36,218 bases of DNA from UBA4716 sp002438865 (GTDB taxonomy: Bacteria; Bacillota; Clostridia; UBA1381), in assembly GCA_937907325.1 (NCBI GenBank), contig CALERO010000063.1:1-36218 (forward strand), read 5' to 3'. Both the position numbers and the translations under genes were made by a program. Positions 23,356 to 31,751 of this stretch are shown here, in pieces; position 1 is the first letter of the stretch, and each line of letters begins with the position of its first letter. The notes under the pieces were generated by a model. That model was not told where the DNA came from. It saw only the letters and a list, made by a program, of their open reading frames with translations, and searched no databases.

Positions 23356-23709
23356 ATGAAAAAACATTTAATTTGGGCGGCAGTGTTTGCCGCCGTAGCG
23401 GCGGTTTGCGCAGTGTTTTGGATATTTGCAAATCGAGGCGGGCAAACCGCAGACATATATTTGGACGGAAAGCTGTATAAAAGCGTGCCGCTCGATACTG
23501 AGGACACATTCAGAATAAATACCGCCGCAGGGTATAACGATATTTGCATACAAAACGGCGAAATATGGGTATCCGAGGCGGATTGCCCCGATAAAGTGTG
23601 CGTAAAAAGCGGAAAGCTTAAAAGCGGCGGAATGCCTATCGTGTGCCTTCCGCACAGGCTTACAATAGAGATAAAACAACAAAGCGGTACGGACGCAGTG
23701 TCCAAATAA
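23356..23709 (+). CDS. NusG domain II-containing membrane-anchored protein
   Basis: This 117-aa protein has one N-terminal membrane helix (about residues 6-26) and an extracytoplasmic NusG_II domain. The family signature is clear: DCPDKVCVKSGKL with two Cys, then PIVCLPHRL with a third Cys. NusG_II proteins are widespread in Firmicutes, their role is poorly known, and they often sit beside thiol or electron-transport genes. Here the neighbour is radC, 17 bases downstream. The start at 23356 has no recognisable ribosome site and lies directly behind the terminator T-run of the preceding gene. An internal or unusual start, or read-through of the terminator, must be considered. Family call is good; the exact start is open. 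Confidence 0.85.
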   Translation: MKKHLIWAAVFAAVAAVCAVFWIFANRGGQTADIYLDGKLYKSVPLDTEDTFRINTAAGYNDICIQNGEIWVSEADCPDKVCVKSGKLKSGGMPIVCLPHRLTIEIKQQSGTDAVSK

Positions 23710-23726
23710 CAATTACGGAGGACTTT

Positions 23727-24455
23727 ATGCCTGAAGATAAAAAGAAATATCCGCATGCGGGACACAGAAAACGTATGCGTGAAAGGTATGAACAAAACGG
23801 ATTTAACGGCTGGGCGGAACACGAGGTGCTTGAGTTTTTGCTGTTTGATAAAATCCCAAGACGTGATACAAACCAAATCGCACACGATATACTTGCAAAA
23901 TTCGGAACAATGGAGAAAATGCTCTCCGCATCGGAGGAACAGCTGTGCGAGGTAAAGGGCGTTGGGGCGGAAACTGCAAAATATATAAAAGCTCAAAAGA
24001 AAATGTATGATTACTGCCTTACAAAGAAAAAATATGACAGCAGAAAATTATACAGCGAGCCGATGTTTAAAAAATATCTTGTTGACCTGTTCGGTGAGAA
24101 GAATAACGAGGCGCTGTATATGGTCTGCCTTGACGGAAAGGACAGAATAATACGCCGTGATACCGTTGTTGAGGGTAATTTTGAAAGCGTGAGCCTTGAC
24201 GTGGGCAGTATGGTGCGGATTGCTGTAAACTGCGAGGCGGCGGCAATCGTTCTGGCGCATAATCACCCGAGCGGAATAGTCACTCCGTCCGAGTCGGACA
24301 TAACCGCCACACAGGTTATTATGAGCGCAATGCGCCTTGTCGGCGTGCGGCTCGAAAACCACTTTATCGTTGCCGATGAACGGTGCGAAAGTATGATGAA
24401 TCGCTATCCTTTTGTCAAAAAGGGTAATAATGTACATAAAAAAGCAGATGTTTAG
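23727..24455 (+). CDS. radC: RadC-family (UPF0758) JAMM-domain protein
   Basis: This 242-aa protein has an N-terminal UPF0758 helix-hairpin-helix region (EHEVLEFLLF at 31-40, CEVKGVGAETAKY at 74-86) and a C-terminal JAB1/MPN metalloprotease-like domain. The metal motif is complete: His178, His180, Ser188 and Asp191 in the HxH-x7-S-x2-D arrangement, within HNHPSG. Despite its name RadC is not a proven repair factor, and its biochemical role is unclear. GGAGG at 23717-23721 fixes the ATG at 23727. It follows the NusG_II gene by 17 bases and probably shares its transcript. A small GCCG/CGGC hairpin lies just past the stop. Confidence 0.95.
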   Translation: MPEDKKKYPHAGHRKRMRERYEQNGFNGWAEHEVLEFLLFDKIPRRDTNQIAHDILAKFGTMEKMLSASEEQLCEVKGVGAETAKYIKAQKKMYDYCLTKKKYDSRKLYSEPMFKKYLVDLFGEKNNEALYMVCLDGKDRIIRRDTVVEGNFESVSLDVGSMVRIAVNCEAAAIVLAHNHPSGIVTPSESDITATQVIMSAMRLVGVRLENHFIVADERCESMMNRYPFVKKGNNVHKKADV

Positions 24456-24479
24456 CCGTTGTTTCGGCATTTGGAGATA

Positions 24480-24508
24480 TTGACTTTAGTGCGGCAATGT
24501 GATAATAT
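24480..24508 (+). promoter_or_regulatory. Sigma-A promoter of hom-thrB
   Basis: TTGACT at 24480-24485 and TAATAT at 24503-24508 are 17 bases apart, 38 bases before the hom start codon. I see no T-box or lysine riboswitch in this short leader. Confidence 0.65.
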
Positions 24509-24545
24509 ATTCTATTATAGATTATAAATGCAGGGAGGCATACAG

Positions 24546-25757
24546 ATGGCAAAAATCGCAATAATGGGTTACGGAACTGTAGGGAGCGGTGTGTATGAGA
24601 TTATTAAAAAGAACACCGAAAAGCTGTTTATTAACGCAAATAACGAGCCTATCGAAATAAAATATATTCTGGATATTCGTGATTTTGACGGCCACCCCGA
24701 AAAAAATCTTTTCACAAAAGATTTCAACGATATTTTAAATGATGATGAGGTTACGGTCGTTGCGGAGGTAATGGGCGGACTTCACCCTGCGTATGAGTTT
24801 ACAAAGAGCCTTTTGGAGGCAGGCAAGAGCGTTGTCACTTCCAATAAGGAGTTAGTTGCAACATACGGTTCGGAGCTTTTAAAGCTTGCGAGCGATAAAA
24901 ACATAAACTATTTCTTTGAGGCAAGCGTCGGCGGCGGTATTCCGATTATACGCCCGATGCATCAGTGCCTGACGGCTAATAATATAGAAAAAATAGCCGG
25001 TATATTAAACGGTACAACAAATTATATACTTAATCAGATGATAAAGAACGGCAAAACCTTTGATGAGGCGCTTAAAGACGCACAGGCAAAGGGATATGCG
25101 GAGAAAAATCCGGCTGCCGATATTGAGGGTTATGACGCCTGCAGAAAAATTGCAATACTTGCGTCATTGGCGTCAAGAAAAACTGTTGATTACAACGATA
25201 TTGAAACCGAGGGTATCACTGCGATAACGCTTGAGGATACACAGTACGCAACAAAAATGGGCTGCGTTATAAAACTCATAGGCTATGCGGAATTTCTCGA
25301 CAACGGCAAGGTTTATGCGACCGTAAGCCCGATGCTCATAAAGGACGAGCATCCTATTTCCTGCGTAAACGGAGTGTTTAACGCAATAATGGTTACGGGC
25401 GACTGCGTCGGTGACGTTATGTTCTACGGCAGAGGTGCGGGCAAGCTCCCGACAGCGTCTGCGGTGGTTGCCGATATAGTGGACAGCGTAAAGCACCGTG
25501 AACGCAGTAAAAAGATTTACTGGGAACACCAGGAGGAAAACATTTCGGCTTCAAAGGACGATGTAAAATTCAGATATTTTGTAAGATGCACGGATACGGA
25601 AGATAACATAAAGAACACATTCGGCGAATGTGAATTTACAGAAAGCATCATAAACGGCGAAACGGCGTTTATAACGCCCGAGCTTACCGTCAGCGAAAAG
25701 GACGAAAAACTCGGCAAGCTTAACGGCGCAGTTTCCTGCATAAGAGTGTTGGAATAA
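24546..25757 (+). CDS. hom: Homoserine dehydrogenase
   Basis: This enzyme reduces aspartate semialdehyde to homoserine with NAD(P)H, the branch step toward threonine and methionine. It is 403 aa. The nucleotide-binding motif GYGTVGSGV is at residues 8-16. The catalytic region contains EASVGGGIPII, LNGTTNYIL and GYAEKNPAADIEGYDACRKI. The C-terminal 65 residues are shorter than the ACT domain of the usual 430-residue Firmicute enzyme and do not show a clear ACT pattern, so feedback control may differ. GGGAGG (24533-24538) selects the ATG at 24546 over one at 24528. Its stop overlaps the thrB start by one base. Confidence 0.96.
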   Translation: MAKIAIMGYGTVGSGVYEIIKKNTEKLFINANNEPIEIKYILDIRDFDGHPEKNLFTKDFNDILNDDEVTVVAEVMGGLHPAYEFTKSLLEAGKSVVTSNKELVATYGSELLKLASDKNINYFFEASVGGGIPIIRPMHQCLTANNIEKIAGILNGTTNYILNQMIKNGKTFDEALKDAQAKGYAEKNPAADIEGYDACRKIAILASLASRKTVDYNDIETEGITAITLEDTQYATKMGCVIKLIGYAEFLDNGKVYATVSPMLIKDEHPISCVNGVFNAIMVTGDCVGDVMFYGRGAGKLPTASAVVADIVDSVKHRERSKKIYWEHQEENISASKDDVKFRYFVRCTDTEDNIKNTFGECEFTESIINGETAFITPELTVSEKDEKLGKLNGAVSCIRVLE

Positions 25758-26662
25758 TGGTAAGACTCAGAATTCCGGCATCAAGTGCAAATATGGGTCC
25801 GGGCTTTGATACGCTCGGCGTTGCACTGAATTTATACAACAGACTTGAAATAGAAGAAATCCCCGAGGGACTTGTTATTGAAACACTAAATCCCAAGGGT
25901 TTTACACCTAAAGACGAAAACAATCTTATATACAGAGCGGCAATGAACGTGTTTGAATACACGGATTATAAGGTAAAGGGCATTAAAATACGCCAAAACA
26001 GCGCTATCCCGATGACAAGAGGTTTGGGGAGCAGCAGTGCCTGCATAATAGGCGGTATGCTTGCGGCAAACGTCATTTCGGGCAGAAAGCTTACTTATAA
26101 GGAAATACTTAACCTTGCCGCAAAAATCGAGGGACACCCCGACAATGTCGCTCCGGCTTTGTACGGCGGCTTTTGCGTGTCGGTGTTCGACGGCGAAAAA
26201 GCATGGTGCAAAAGCACAAAGCTTAGTCCCGATATAAAATTTGCGGTAATGATTCCCGATTATTTTGTTGCCACAAAAAAATCACGTGAGGTTTTACCGG
26301 AACAAATTCCGTTTAAAGATGCGGTTTATAATGTTTCGAGAGCGTCATTGCTGCAGGCAGCACTCACGTGCGGCGATATGTCGGTTTTAAGGGAAGCAGT
26401 CGGGGACAAGCTTCATCAGCAGTATCGGAAAAGCTATATTGACGGTTTTGACAATATTGTTGAAAAGACATATCAGATAGGTGCAAGAGCCACTTATTTG
26501 AGCGGCTCCGGTCCGACAATCGTTTCGATTATAGACAGTAATCCGGCTGAATTTAATGCACAGATGAAAAACTTCTTTAAAGAAAATTCCCATGATTGGG
26601 TATGTATGATTTTGTCAACGGATAACGTGGGAGCGGTTGTTTCAGAGGTAAACACATTTTAG
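25757..26662 (+). CDS. thrB: Homoserine kinase
   Basis: ThrB phosphorylates homoserine to O-phosphohomoserine. The 301-aa protein belongs to the GHMP kinases: PASSANMGPGFD near the N-terminus, the ATP-binding GLGSSSA at 89-95, GHPDNVAPALYGG in the middle, and YLSGSGPT near the C-terminus. It is translationally coupled to hom (TAATG, one-base overlap). Threonine synthase, the next step, is not in the window. Length and motifs are normal. Confidence 0.96.
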   Translation: MVRLRIPASSANMGPGFDTLGVALNLYNRLEIEEIPEGLVIETLNPKGFTPKDENNLIYRAAMNVFEYTDYKVKGIKIRQNSAIPMTRGLGSSSACIIGGMLAANVISGRKLTYKEILNLAAKIEGHPDNVAPALYGGFCVSVFDGEKAWCKSTKLSPDIKFAVMIPDYFVATKKSREVLPEQIPFKDAVYNVSRASLLQAALTCGDMSVLREAVGDKLHQQYRKSYIDGFDNIVEKTYQIGARATYLSGSGPTIVSIIDSNPAEFNAQMKNFFKENSHDWVCMILSTDNVGAVVSEVNTF

Positions 26663-26696
26663 AGTATAACAGCGTATTATATGAAAAAGATATATT

Positions 26697-26711
26697 GCCG
26701 CCGGGGGCGGC
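26697..26711 (+). promoter_or_regulatory. GC-rich hairpin just before the lysC ribosome site
   Basis: GCCGCC (26697-26702) and GGCGGC (26706-26711) form a 6-bp stem with a GGG loop. It ends 5 bases before GGAGG at 26717-26721. There is no T-tract, so it is not a terminator. It could affect translation of lysC or protect a processed mRNA end. Confidence 0.5.
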
Positions 26712-26727
26712 GGAATGGAGGAAAGAT

Positions 26728-27936
26728 ATGGGACTTACGGTTCAGAAATACGGCGGCACGTCCGTTAAGGACGCCGAACGAGTTATGAACGTTGCAAGAC
26801 GCATAACGGACGAATATAAAAAGGGAAATAATGTTGTTGTAGCGGTTTCCGCACAAGGTGACACCACGGATGATCTTATAGCAAAGGGCAAGGAAATAAA
26901 CCCCGATGCGTCAAAGCGTGAGCTTGATATGCTTTTGTCAACGGGCGAGCAAATTTCGATTGCACTGCTTGCAATGGCTATCGAAAAGCTCGGCTATCCC
27001 GTAATTTCGCTTACCGGCTGGCAGGCAGGAGTAATAACAGATACGCATTACGGAAATGCAAGAATTAAAAAGATAGATACAGAGCGAATTAAGTCGGAGC
27101 TTGATAAAAGACGTATAGTAATAGTTGCCGGTTTCCAAGGCTTGAACAAGTATGACGATATTTCAACTCTCGGCAGAGGCGGCTCGGACACGTCGGCTGT
27201 TGCACTGGCGGCGGCACTTCACGCAGATGTCTGCGAGATATACACAGACGTCGACGGCGTTTATACCGCAGACCCGAGAATTGTAAAGGACGCATTCAAG
27301 CTTGACACAATTTCATATGATGAAATGCTCGAACTCGCTTCTCTCGGAGCAAACGTTCTCCATAACAGAAGCGTTGAAATGGCAAAGAAATACAATGTAA
27401 AATTAGCTGTTAAATCCAGTCTGAATAATAACGAAGGAACATATGTTGAGGAGGTAGAACAAGTGGAAAAGATGCTTGTCAGAGGTGTAACAAGAGATAA
27501 TGACGTTGCAAGAATAGCTTTGTGCGGTGTTGAGGATACTCCGGGAAAAGCGTTTACGGTATTCAGAATGTTGGCTGAAAAAGGCATAAACGTTGACCTT
27601 ATCATTCAGTCGATAGGCGACGGAAAAACAAAGGATATAAGTTTTACCGTATCGGAGGGCGATCTTCAGCGTGTGCTTGATCTTCTTGAAGAAAGAAAGG
27701 ATATTGTAAAGGCACGTGAGATAAAGTCAACAACCGATATATCAAAGGTTTCGATAGTCGGAGCAGGTATGGTAAACAATACGGGCGTTGCGGCAATGAT
27801 GTTTGAAGCACTGTATGACGCTCATATAAATATCAATATGATTGCAACCTCCGAAATAAAGATTTCGGTGCTTGTAAGCAGTAAAGACGCCGAAGCGGCA
27901 GTCGTTGCAATACACGATAAATTTTTCAGAAACTAA
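26728..27936 (+). CDS. lysC: Aspartate kinase
   Basis: Aspartate kinase opens the aspartate-family pathway by phosphorylating L-aspartate. At 402 aa it is the monofunctional type with a kinase domain and two C-terminal ACT domains. Seen: KYGGTSV at 6-12, LGRGGSDTSAVALAAAL, DVDGVYTADPR, then ACT segments around FRMLAEKGINVDLIIQS and VAAMMFEALYDAHININMI. The ACT pair normally binds lysine and/or threonine for feedback inhibition. GGAGG at 26717-26721 gives the ATG at 26728; upstream in-frame ATG lacks support. It follows thrB after 65 bases and shares direction with hom-thrB, so hom-thrB-lysC is probably one unit. Confidence 0.96.
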   Translation: MGLTVQKYGGTSVKDAERVMNVARRITDEYKKGNNVVVAVSAQGDTTDDLIAKGKEINPDASKRELDMLLSTGEQISIALLAMAIEKLGYPVISLTGWQAGVITDTHYGNARIKKIDTERIKSELDKRRIVIVAGFQGLNKYDDISTLGRGGSDTSAVALAAALHADVCEIYTDVDGVYTADPRIVKDAFKLDTISYDEMLELASLGANVLHNRSVEMAKKYNVKLAVKSSLNNNEGTYVEEVEQVEKMLVRGVTRDNDVARIALCGVEDTPGKAFTVFRMLAEKGINVDLIIQSIGDGKTKDISFTVSEGDLQRVLDLLEERKDIVKAREIKSTTDISKVSIVGAGMVNNTGVAAMMFEALYDAHININMIATSEIKISVLVSSKDAEAAVVAIHDKFFRN

Positions 27937-27946
27937 TAAATACATT

Positions 27947-27974
27947 AACCACGAGGGCGAGCCTTGTGGTTTTT
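27947..27974 (+). terminator. Terminator after lysC
   Basis: AACCACGAGG (27947-27956) pairs with CCTTGTGGTT (27962-27971) with one G-U pair and a 5-base loop, running into TTTTT at 27970-27974. Confidence 0.8.
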
Positions 27975-27993
27975 GTGGCATAAAGGAGCAGTA

Positions 27994-28728
27994 ATGGAAG
28001 ATACGGTAATAGGCAGAAACCCGGTGCTTGAAGCAATAAAATCGGGCAGACCCATAGATAAAATACTTATCAAAAAGGGTAAGTACGAAGGCTCAATGGT
28101 TCCTTTGATAAAAAAAGCAAAGGAAATGGGTATAATAATACAGGAAGCGGACCGTGCAAAGCTTGACGCTTTGGCGGAGGGCGAAAATCATCAGGGCGTA
28201 ATTGCATATGTGAGCGCACACAGCTATGTCAGCGTGGACGATATTTTAAAAAACGCCGAGGATAAAGGCGAGGCGCCGTTTGTCATCATATGCGATAAAA
28301 TAACCGATCCGCATAATCTGGGCGCAATAATAAGAACGGCAAACTGCGTGGGAGCGCACGGCGTTATAATTCCCAAGCGCAGCAGTGCCGGAATAAACAG
28401 CACCGTGGCAAAAACGTCCGCAGGGGCGGTGGAATATACAGGTGTTGCAAAGGTGACAAATATTGCGGATACCATAGACAAGCTAAAGAAAAAAGGTTTG
28501 TGGATAGCCGCCGCAGATATGGACGGCGAAAGTATGTACAAAACCGATCTAAAAGGTGCGCTCGGCATTGTTGTCGGGAGCGAGGGCAGCGGCGTAAGCC
28601 GTCTTGTAAAGGAAAAATGCGATTTTATTATAAGCATACCTATGTACGGGGAGATAAATTCGCTCAACGCATCTGTTGCGGCAGGCGTTGTTATGTATGA
28701 GGCTGTAAGACAGCGCAATAACGGATAA
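27994..28728 (+). CDS. rlmB: SpoU/TrmH-family 23S rRNA 2'-O-ribose methyltransferase (RlmB-like)
   Basis: This 244-aa SAM-dependent methyltransferase has an N-terminal substrate-binding domain (VIGRNPVLEAI at 5-15) and a knotted SPOUT catalytic domain. The three SpoU motifs are intact: DPHNLGAIIRTANCVGAHG with the catalytic Arg, IVVGSEGSGVS, and IPMYGEINSLNASVAAGVVMYEA split near the C-terminus. RlmB methylates G2251 of 23S rRNA in E. coli; the precise target here is inferred. AAAGGAG at 27982-27988 sets the ATG at 27994. The next gene starts 15 bases later, so it heads a three-gene set with the UPF0237 and UPF0210 proteins. Confidence 0.92.
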   Translation: MEDTVIGRNPVLEAIKSGRPIDKILIKKGKYEGSMVPLIKKAKEMGIIIQEADRAKLDALAEGENHQGVIAYVSAHSYVSVDDILKNAEDKGEAPFVIICDKITDPHNLGAIIRTANCVGAHGVIIPKRSSAGINSTVAKTSAGAVEYTGVAKVTNIADTIDKLKKKGLWIAAADMDGESMYKTDLKGALGIVVGSEGSGVSRLVKEKCDFIISIPMYGEINSLNASVAAGVVMYEAVRQRNNG

Positions 28729-28743
28729 AGGAAGGTATACTAA

Positions 28744-29013
28744 ATGAAAGCGATTGTAACGGTAATCGGCGAAGATAAGACGGGAATTATAGCAAAGGTA
28801 AGCACTGCGCTGTATGAAAACAACATAAATATTCAGGATATTTCTCAGACTATAATGCAGAATATGTTCACCATGATAATGCTTGTGGATTTCAGATCAT
28901 CGGAAATATCCATACAGGGAATAACCGATAGGCTTGATGCGGTAGCTAAAGAAATGAATTTGTCAATCCATGTTCAGCGTGAGGAAATTTTCTCGTCAAT
29001 GCACAGAATATAG
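28744..29013 (+). CDS. ACT-domain protein, UPF0237 family
   Basis: This 89-aa protein is a single ACT domain (VTVIGEDKTGIIAKVSTALYENNINIQDISQTI) with a second half ending in a short helix. ACT domains bind amino acids or related small ligands and usually act as dimers. UPF0237 members nearly always stand beside a UPF0210 gene, as here, so it is probably the sensor or regulatory partner of that protein. AAGGAAGG precedes the ATG. The true ligand is unknown. Confidence 0.93.
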   Translation: MKAIVTVIGEDKTGIIAKVSTALYENNINIQDISQTIMQNMFTMIMLVDFRSSEISIQGITDRLDAVAKEMNLSIHVQREEIFSSMHRI

Positions 29014-29025
29014 GGGGTAAGGAAA

Positions 29026-30393
29026 TTGATAAATCCATTTGAAATAATCGAAACTATCGATATGATAGACAAGGAAAACCTTGATATACGAACAATAACA
29101 ATGGGTATTTCCTTAAAAAGCTGTGCAGGTCCCGATATAGACGTTGTGTGCGAAAAGGTTTACAATAAGATAGTTTCGTATGCAAAGGACCTTGTAAAAA
29201 CGGGTGAGGATATAGAAAATCAGTTCGGCATACCGATTATAAACAAAAGAATATCGGTAACGCCCGTGGCAACGCTTGTTGACGCACTCGAAAATCCTAC
29301 TAAGGAGAAGTGCGTAAAGCTTGCGAAAACGCTTGACCGTGCGGCGAAAAAGTGCGGCGTAAATTTCATCGGCGGATATACGGCGCTTGTTCATAAAGGT
29401 TATACGAACGGCGAAAGAATACTTATAGACTCCATTCCCGAGGCGCTTGCATCAACGGAACTTGTATGCTCAAGCGTCAATGTCGGTACAACACGTGCCG
29501 GAATAAATATGGACGCCGTAAAGGAAATGGGTAAGATCGTAAAACGTGCTGCCGACCTTACAAAGGATACGCAGGGGTTTGCGTGCGCAAAGCTTGTTGT
29601 GTTCTGCAATGCGGTTGAGGACAATCCGTTTATGGCAGGCGCATTTCTGGGCGAGGGCGAAGGCGAATGTGTAATAAATGTCGGCGTTTCGGGTCCGGGT
29701 GTTGTAAAATGTGCGCTTGAAAAGGTTAAGGGCAAGGATTTCGGCGTGGTAGCCGAAACAATCAAAAAGACGGCGTTTAAGATAACAAGAATGGGACAGC
29801 TTGTGGCACAGGAAGCGTCAAAGCGGCTCGGAGTGCCTTTCGGCATAGTCGATTTATCGCTTGCACCGACACCGGCAGTCGGCGACAGCGTTGCATATAT
29901 ACTTGAGGAAATGGGACTGGAACAGTGCGGTACGCATGGCACAACCGCCGCATTGGCACTGCTTAACGACGCTGTTAAAAAAGGCGGAGTTATGGCGTCG
30001 GGTTATGTCGGCGGCTTGTCGGGAGCGTTCATTCCAGTAAGCGAGGACGCCGGTATGATAGCGGCGGCGAAATCGGGTGCGCTTACGATAGAGAAACTCG
30101 AAGCAATGACATGCGTATGCTCGGTCGGACTGGATATGATAGTTATTCCGGGCGACACTTCGGCATCTACCATATCGGCAATCATTGCCGATGAGGCGGC
30201 TATAGGAATGGTCAATACAAAAACGACCGCAGTAAGAATAATTCCTGCTCCAAATGCGAAAGAAGGCGATGTGGTGGAATTCGGCGGACTTTTGGGAACA
30301 GGTCCCGTAATGCCTGTAAAGAACTATTCAAGCGAAGAATTTATAAACAGGGGTGGCAGAATACCGGCACCTCTGCAGAGCCTGAAAAACTGA
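29026..30393 (+). CDS. PFL-like protein of the UPF0210 (DUF711) family
   Basis: This is a 455-aa cytoplasmic protein. The start is TTG at 29026, with TAAGGA upstream; the family's usual opening (EIIETIDMIDKENLDIRTITMGISL) begins right after it, so the non-ATG start is well supported. The C-terminal region is Gly- and Ala-rich with LLGTGPVMPVK near the end. The fold is related to pyruvate formate-lyase-type barrels, but I see no glycyl-radical motif, and the biochemical function is unassigned as far as I know. It follows the UPF0237 ACT protein by 12 bases, the conserved pairing seen widely in bacteria and archaea. A role in metabolism sensed by the ACT partner is inference. Confidence 0.92.
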   Translation: MINPFEIIETIDMIDKENLDIRTITMGISLKSCAGPDIDVVCEKVYNKIVSYAKDLVKTGEDIENQFGIPIINKRISVTPVATLVDALENPTKEKCVKLAKTLDRAAKKCGVNFIGGYTALVHKGYTNGERILIDSIPEALASTELVCSSVNVGTTRAGINMDAVKEMGKIVKRAADLTKDTQGFACAKLVVFCNAVEDNPFMAGAFLGEGEGECVINVGVSGPGVVKCALEKVKGKDFGVVAETIKKTAFKITRMGQLVAQEASKRLGVPFGIVDLSLAPTPAVGDSVAYILEEMGLEQCGTHGTTAALALLNDAVKKGGVMASGYVGGLSGAFIPVSEDAGMIAAAKSGALTIEKLEAMTCVCSVGLDMIVIPGDTSASTISAIIADEAAIGMVNTKTTAVRIIPAPNAKEGDVVEFGGLLGTGPVMPVKNYSSEEFINRGGRIPAPLQSLKN

Positions 30394-30419
30394 CGGCTTT
30401 TTGAAAGGAGTAATGTAAA

Positions 30420-31649
30420 ATGAGTAACAAGGTTATACCGGTAACCCTTTTGACGGGTTATCTCGGCGCAGGAAAAACAACGCTTTTGAATTATATTCTT
30501 GCAAATCAGGAGGGATATAAGGCAGCGGTAATTGTAAACGATATAGGCGAGGTAAACATAGACGCATCGCTTATTCAGAACGGCGGCGTGGTAGCCGAGC
30601 AGGACGACAGCCTTGTACCGCTTACAAACGGCTGTATCTGCTGTACGCTTAAGGTAGACCTTATGAAGCAGATAGTGGAGCTTGCGCAGAGCGGCAAGTT
30701 TGATTATATTCTTATCGAGGCGAGCGGAATATGCGAGCCGATGCCGATTGTGCAGACAATAACCATGCTTGACGGCTCATCACCCGAACTTCCGAAGGTT
30801 TGCCGCCTTGACTGCGTAATTACCGTTGTCGATGCGTGCCGATTGGTGGACGAGTTTGCCGGCGGCGATAAGCTTCTTGAAAAAAATCTTGACGAGGAGG
30901 ATATTGAAAATCTTCTCATACAGCAGATAGAATTTTGCACAAAGATAATCATAAATAAGGTTGACGAGGTTTCGGAGGAGGAGCTTAATAAGGTAAAAGC
31001 CGTTATAAAGACGCTTCAGCCGAAAGCAAAAATTATCGAAACAAATTATGCAAAGGTAAATATGAGCGATGTGCTTGATACCAAGGAATTTGATTTTGAT
31101 AAAGCCATTTCCTCGGCAGGCTGGATACAGGAGTTTGAAAAAGAGGAAGAAGATGATGATCACGATGAGGAACATCACCATCATCATGAACATGAACACG
31201 AGCACGAGCATCATCATGAACATCATCACCACCATCATCATGACCATGAGCATAATGAGGAGGAGGGCGAAGCTGAAGAGTACGGCATAAGCTCGTTTGT
31301 GTATTTCAGAAAACAGCCGTTTATTATGGATAAGCTTGAAAAATGGCTTGACAGCTTCCCGAAAGAGATTATCCGCTGTAAGGGTATAGTTTGGGCGCAG
31401 GACGATAACAAAATGTCGTATGTGCTTGAACAGGCGGGCAAGCAGATACAGATGTACGAAAACGGCAGATGGTATGCGTCCGCAACACCGAAACAGCTTA
31501 AAGAGTTTATGAAACAAAATCCCGATTTAATGAAGGATTGGGATCCTGTTGCCGGCGACAGAATGATAAAACTTGTATTTATCGGAAAAAATATGGACAG
31601 GCATAAGATAAGCGAAAGCCTGGACGAGTGTCTCGGCGAAATGAGATAA
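30420..31649 (+). CDS. COG0523 (CobW/Zng1-like) GTPase with His-rich metal-binding loop
   Basis: This 409-aa G3E-family metallochaperone GTPase has P-loop GYLGAGKTT (13-21), the metal-binding CxCC motif GCICC (Cys72, Cys74, Cys75), a DxxG-equivalent Glu-Ala-Ser-Gly stretch and guanine motif NKVD. Between the GTPase and the C-terminal CobW_C domain lies a linker (about residues 248-278) with 21 His among roughly 31 residues, interleaved with Glu and Asp. Such linkers bind zinc, nickel or cobalt. The C-terminal domain has SFVYFRKQPF and RCKGIVW. COG0523 proteins hand metal to client enzymes; here the metal and client are unknown. It lies 26 bases after UPF0210, possibly cotranscribed. No Zur box was recognised. 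Confidence 0.93.
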   Translation: MSNKVIPVTLLTGYLGAGKTTLLNYILANQEGYKAAVIVNDIGEVNIDASLIQNGGVVAEQDDSLVPLTNGCICCTLKVDLMKQIVELAQSGKFDYILIEASGICEPMPIVQTITMLDGSSPELPKVCRLDCVITVVDACRLVDEFAGGDKLLEKNLDEEDIENLLIQQIEFCTKIIINKVDEVSEEELNKVKAVIKTLQPKAKIIETNYAKVNMSDVLDTKEFDFDKAISSAGWIQEFEKEEEDDDHDEEHHHHHEHEHEHEHHHEHHHHHHHDHEHNEEEGEAEEYGISSFVYFRKQPFIMDKLEKWLDSFPKEIIRCKGIVWAQDDNKMSYVLEQAGKQIQMYENGRWYASATPKQLKEFMKQNPDLMKDWDPVAGDRMIKLVFIGKNMDRHKISESLDECLGEMR

Positions 31650-31670
31650 AATCGATACATTATATGAAGG

Positions 31671-31698
31671 TATGGGACGATGCCCTCATCGTCCCATA
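31671..31698. other. Perfect hairpin downstream of the COG0523 gene
   Basis: TATGGGACGATG and CATCGTCCCATA form a 12-bp perfect stem with a CCCT loop. No T-run follows in either direction, so it is more likely an mRNA-end stabiliser or a protein site than a terminator by itself. Confidence 0.6.
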
Positions 31699-31700
31699 AT

Positions 31701-31742
31701 AAAAAAACGGTGCAAGCCGCAAGGCTTTGCACCGATTTTTTT
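31701..31742. terminator. Bidirectional terminator between converging genes
   Basis: CGGTGCAAGCC (31708-31718) pairs with GGCTTTGCACCG (31723-31734) with one bulged base. A-run 31701-31707 on one side and T-run 31736-31742 on the other serve the minus- and plus-strand transcripts respectively. Confidence 0.9.
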
Positions 31743-31751
31743 ATTTAACCA

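Noticed and set aside
23256..23996. 246-codon minus-strand frame across the NusG_II and radC starts
   Set aside because: It crosses a terminator and two well-supported genes on the other strand and shows no family pattern.
30780..31517. 245-codon minus-strand frame opposite the COG0523 gene
   Set aside because: Its Met/Val-rich middle is simply the complement of the His-rich linker codons. No ribosome site.
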